Shown here: piece after piece, positions 59,581 through 64,000 of the stretch
How positions within the stretch are numbered: position 1 is the stretch's first letter
How the letters are laid out: every line of letters begins with the position of its first letter
DNA from: Spinacia oleracea
Taxonomy: Eukaryota; Streptophyta; Magnoliopsida; Caryophyllales; Amaranthaceae
Direction: 5' to 3'
Length of the DNA: 64,000 nucleotides
NCBI RefSeq assembly: GCF_020520425.1
Contig: NC_079492.1
Coordinates: 61,317,042 to 61,381,041 of the forward strand
Notes under the pieces: model-generated
What the model was told of the DNA's origin: nothing
What the model saw: only the letters and a program-made list of their open reading frames with translations
Database searches by the model: none
Made by a program: the position numbers and the translations under genes

Positions 59581-60444
59581 GTCTCCCACTTGTCCTTAGG
59601 GACAAGTGTGCATTTCCTAATTCCTTTGTCGCTCGATGCTTGCTCTTGAACATAAGGTAAGAGTTGTCATCCTTATTATGTCCAGAGGTGTTCCTCGGTT
59701 TCAGAGTTCAACTGATCAAATAAACAGATAATCATAGCCTATGATTCATCCGAGCACGGCCATGCATTTCACAGTTTCTAGCTCTCCGAGTGGCCTTGTA
59801 CAACTTTTAAGCATCTCATCCCGATTTATGGGAGGACAATCCCAATCTTGCGATCTTGAGATTAGACTTCGTTTGATAGGTGATTACCTGAGCGTTGCCT
59901 TTATAGCCTCCTTTTACGGTGCGACGGTTGGTCAACGTCAAAGCAACCAGTTCTCAAACAAGTAATCTCAAATCACTCAGGTATTGAGGATTTAGTGTCT
60001 AATAATTTAATGAAATTTACTTATGACAGACTTTCATCTCTTACAGTAAAGTTTCATAGGTCTTGTCCGATACTAGTCTTCCCAAAGTATGTATCTATGC
60101 AAATGATTATGACATTGCCATGTCCACATAGTTCAAGAAACAGAACTACTAGTCATCTTGCATTCTAATCGTCTAACGTTTTCTATGCGTCCAATTTTAT
60201 AGAAAACTCCGATTAGGGACCATTTTCAACCTTTGACATTCAAGTTCACTTGATAGACATTTCTTAGTCACAGGACTGGTCCTGACAGTCTATCTTGAAT
60301 ATATTGTCAAATTGAAGGGACTCATCATTTAATAAACCACAAATTAAATGGAAAAATGAATTCTTTTCATTTATTGTGAATGATTAACCAATAATGTTTT
60401 ACAAAGATTTAAACTCTAAAACTTTAAAATATTAAAAAGAGACA
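59581..60444 (-). other. Copia-3 polypurine tract and 3' untranslated region
   Basis: Closely similar to the corresponding region of copia-2, with the AAGTGGGAGAC tract next to the LTR. No gene is supported. Confidence 0.7.
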
Positions 60445-63400
60445 TCAAAGCCATTCTCCAATATGCTTGATTCCCATAGCTGCAGTGTGCGAGTTGTGCT
60501 TCGCCTGCGGCAGAGGTTTAGTTAATGGATCTGATATGTTTTCATCAGTTCCAATTTTGCTTATCTCGACTTCTTTTCTTTCAACGAACTCTCGTAGAAG
60601 GTGAAATCTACGAAGTACATGCTTGACTCTTTGGTGGTGTCTAGGCTCTTTTGCCTGTGCAATAGCTCCGTTATTATCACAATACAGGGCTATTGGTCCT
60701 TTAATGGAGGGGACTACACCAAGTTCTCCTATGAACTTCCTTAGCCATATAGCTTCCTTTGCTGCTTCATGTGCAGCAATGTACTCCGCTTCAGTTGTAG
60801 AATCCGCAATGGTGCTTTGCTTAGCACTTTTCCAGCTTACTGCTCCTCCGTTGAGGCAGAAGACAAACCCAGACTGTGATCTAAAATCATCTTTGTCGGT
60901 TTGGAAACTTGCGTCCGTATAGCCTTTAACAATTAATTCATCATCTCCACCATAGACCAGGAAGTCATCTTGGCAGCAGTCCAATGCGCCTCTCCTGGGT
61001 CTGACTGGTATCTGCTCGTAGCACTGAGTGCGTACGCAACATCCGGGCGTGTACATATCATAGCATACATTATTGAACCAATCAATGATGCATATGGAAT
61101 CCCATTCATTCGTCTACGCTCATCAAGTGTTTTTGGGCACTGAGTCTTGCTTAGAGTCATTCCATGAGACATGGGTAGGTAGCCTCGCTTGGAGTCCGCC
61201 ATCTTGAACCTATCAAGCACCTTATTGATATAAGTGCTTTGACTAAGTCCAATCATCTTTTTAGATCTATCTCTGTAAATCTTGATGCCCAATATGTACT
61301 GTGCTTCTCCTAGATCCTTCATCGAAAAACATTTCCCAAGCCAAATCTTGACAGAGTTCAACATAGGAATGTCATTTCCGATAAGCAATATGTCGTCGAC
61401 ATATAATACTAGGAAAACAATTTTGCTCCCACTGACCTTCTTGTATACACAAGATTCGTCCGCGTTCTTGATGAAACCAAAGTCACTGACTGCTTCATCA
61501 AAACGTATATTCCAGCTCCTGGATGCCTGCTTCAATCCGTAGATTGACTTCTTTAGCTTGCATACCTTTTTAGCATTCTTTGGATCCTCAAAACCTTCAG
61601 GCTGTGTCATAAACACAGTTTCTGTTAAAACGCCGTTTAAGAAAGCAGTTTTGACATCCATCTGCCATATTTCGTAATCGTAATATGCAGCGATTGCTAA
61701 CATTATTCGAATAGACTTTAGCATTGCAACTGGTGAAAAGGTTTCATCGTAATCCACACCGTGGACTTGCCTGTAACCTTTTGCGACCAATCTAGCTTTG
61801 AAAACTTCAAGTTTCCCATCCTTGTCCTTTTTCAGTTTGAAAACCCATTTGCTTCCAATGGCTTGGTAGCCATCTGGCAAATCGACCAAATCCCATACTT
61901 GGTTTTCAGACATGGAGTCTAATTCAGATTGCATGGCTTCTTGCCACTGCTTGGAGCTAGGGCTCGTCATAGCTTGCTTGTAAGTCGCAGGTTCATCACT
62001 TTCAAGTAATAGAACGTCATAGCTCTCGTTCGTCAAAATACCTAAGTACCTTTCCGGTTGAGATCTATATCTTTGCGATCTACGCGGGGTAACATTTCTA
62101 GATTGACCATGATTCTCACCAGATTCTTCTAAAGATCTCTGAGTTTCATCCTGAATGTCATCTTGAGCATTCTCTAGAGTTTGTTGTTCGACTCGAATTT
62201 CTTCGAGGTCTACTTTTCTCCCACTTGTCATTTTGGAAATGTGATCCTTCTCCAAAAAGACACCATCTCGAGCAACAAACACTTTGTTCTCAGATGTATT
62301 GTAGAAGTAATACCCCTTTGTTTCCTTTGGATAGCCCACAAGGATACATTTGTCAGATTTTGGATGAAGTTTGTCTGAAATTAATCGTTTGACGTATACT
62401 TCACATCCCCAAATCTTAAGAAAAGACACATTTGGAGGCTTTCCAAACCATAATTCGTATGGAGTCTTTTCGACAGCTTTAGACGGAGCTCTATTTATAG
62501 TGAGTGCAGCTGTATTTAGTGCATGTCCCCAAAATTCTAATGGAAGTTCGGCCTGACCCATCATTGACCTGACCATTTCTAGCAAGGTTCTGTTCCTCCG
62601 TTCCGACACACCGTTCCATTGTGGTGTTCCAGGAGGAGTCAATTCTGATAGAATTCCACATTCTTTCAGATGGTCATCAAATTCATAGCTCAGATATTCA
62701 CCGCCTCTATCAGACCGCAGTGCCTTAATCTTCTTGCCTAATTGATTCTCTACTTCACTCTGAAATTCCTTGAATTTGTCAAAGGATTCAGACTTATGCT
62801 TCATTAGGTAGACATAACCATACCTACTGAAGTCATCAGTGAAAGTGATAAAGTAGCTGAAACCACCTCTAGCATTTGTACTCATTGGTCCACATACATC
62901 TGTATGGATTAAACCCAATAGTTCATTTGCTCTTTCTCCAACTTTAGAGAAAGGTTGCTTTGTCATTTTGCCAAGTAAACATGATTCGCATTTACCATAA
63001 TCCTCTAAGTCAAATGGTTCTAGAATTCCTTCCCTTTGAAGTCTTTCTAAGCGTTTCAAGTTTATATGGCCTAATCGACAATGCCACAGATAGGTGAGAT
63101 CTGAATCATCCTTTTTGGCCTTTTTGGTATTTATGTTATATACTTGTTTGTCGTGATCTAATAAATAAAGTCCATTGACTAATCTAGCAGATAAATAAAA
63201 CATCTCTTTAAAATAAAACGAACAACTATTGTCTTTTATTAAAAAGGAAAATCCCTTAGCATCTAAGCAAGAAACTGAAATGATGTTTTTAGTAAGACTT
63301 GGAACATGGAAACATTCTTCCAGTTCCAAAACTAGCCCGGAGGGCAACGACAAATAGTAAGTTCCTACGGCTAATGCAGCAATCCGTGCTCCATTTCCCA

Positions 63401-64000
63401 CTCGTAGGTCGACTTCACCCTTGCTTAACTTTCTACTTCTTCTTAGTCCCTGTGGATTGGAACATAAGTGTGAGCCACAACCTGTATCTAATACCCAAGA
63501 AGTTGAATTAGCAAGTATACAGTCTATAACGAAAATACCTGAAGATGGAACGACTGTTCCGTTCTTCTGATCTTCCTTTAGCTTCAAGCAATCTCTCTTC
63601 CAATGCCCTTTCTTCTTGCAGTAGAAGCATTCGGATTCAGAAGTGGGTTGACTGACCTTCCTCTTTGCAGATTTGGCGCCAGTTTGCTTAGTTGGGCTGG
63701 CCTTGTTGCCACCTTTCTTAGCATTCCTCTTCTTTCCAGATTTCTTGAACTTGCCCCCACGCACCATAAGCACATCCTGCTTATCACTTTTGAGCGTCTT
63801 TTCAGCGGTCTTCAGCATACCGTGAAGCTCAGTGAGCGTTTTGTCCAGACTATTCATACTGTAGTTCAGTTTGAACTGATCATACCCGCTATGAAGAGAA
63901 TGGAGGATGGTGTCTATAGCCATTTCCTGAGAAAATTGCTGATCCAGCCGACTCATATTCTCAATGAGTCCAATCATTTTGAGAACATGTGGACTTACGG
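60445..64000 (-). pseudogene. Copia-3 Gag-Pol, one frameshift, 5' end outside the window
   Basis: Nearly identical to the copia-2 polyprotein from the Gag segment SPHVLKMIGL to the C-terminus (IKHIGEWL). The knuckle, DTG protease, integrase and YVDD box are intact. A 31-bp deletion at 60971/60972, bounded by CTT on both sides, removes the start of the RNase H region after HWTAAK and shifts the frame, so the last 170 or so residues are out of frame. The rest of gag and the 5' LTR lie to the right of the window. Confidence 0.92.

Larger units (their letters stand above)
58183..64000 (-). mobile_element. Copia-3: Ty1/copia retrotransposon, right part beyond the window
   Basis: Same family as copia-1 and copia-2. 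Left LTR 58183-59580, polypurine tract at 59581, 3' untranslated region, and pol and part of gag to the window end. It is inserted in gag of Ogre-like unit D; the five bases before it are TTTTT (58178-58182), so the target duplication should be TTTTT on the far side. Confidence 0.93.

Overview
The window is plant nuclear DNA made almost entirely of transposable elements, most of them read on the minus strand. The families seen (Ogre/Tat-type Ty3/gypsy, Ty1/copia with an initiator-Met-like primer site, an En/Spm-type CACTA element with spliced TNP2-like and Transposase_24-like genes, a Stowaway-like MITE) and a plant-type PB1-domain gene fragment point to a flowering plant, probably a eudicot. 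I cannot name the species from sequence alone. No bacterial genes, tRNA, rRNA or CRISPR array was seen.

Layout. 1-14954: a tandem array of an Ogre-like, gag-pro-only LTR retrotransposon (minus strand) in which neighbouring units share LTRs (LTR1 2921-4369, LTR2 8224-9672, LTR3 13507-14954). 14956-15711: the remnant of a plus-strand copia LTR into which that array appears to have inserted. 15712-19107 and 51208-52648: the two halves of an old Tat-like gypsy element. It is split by copia-1 (19108-51207), which is split in its right LTR by a CACTA transposon (28106-50507, 3-bp target duplication CTC), which is itself split by copia-2 (35214-45528, 5-bp target duplication CTTGT). This is a four-level nest whose order of insertion can be read directly. 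52649-54282: gene-poor flank with a Stowaway-like MITE. 54283-54996: the 5' part of a PB1-domain gene, cut off by a truncated Ogre-like LTR (54997-55838) and its gag-pro region (55834-58182), which is in turn cut by copia-3 (58183 to beyond the window end).

Function. The only apparently intact protein gene is the 1321-residue Gag-Pol of copia-2 (37420-41385, minus strand). Its LTRs have the same length and differ at one base that I could find, so it is young and possibly mobile. Every other transposon gene carries visible lesions: nonsense codons, single-base frameshifts or deletions. Noteworthy points are a precisely bounded CCHC zinc-knuckle exon captured by the CACTA element, a retrotransposon family whose polyprotein stop codon lies inside its own 3' LTR, and conserved hairpins in otherwise variable leaders. 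I found no convincing new biological system beyond this transposon biology.
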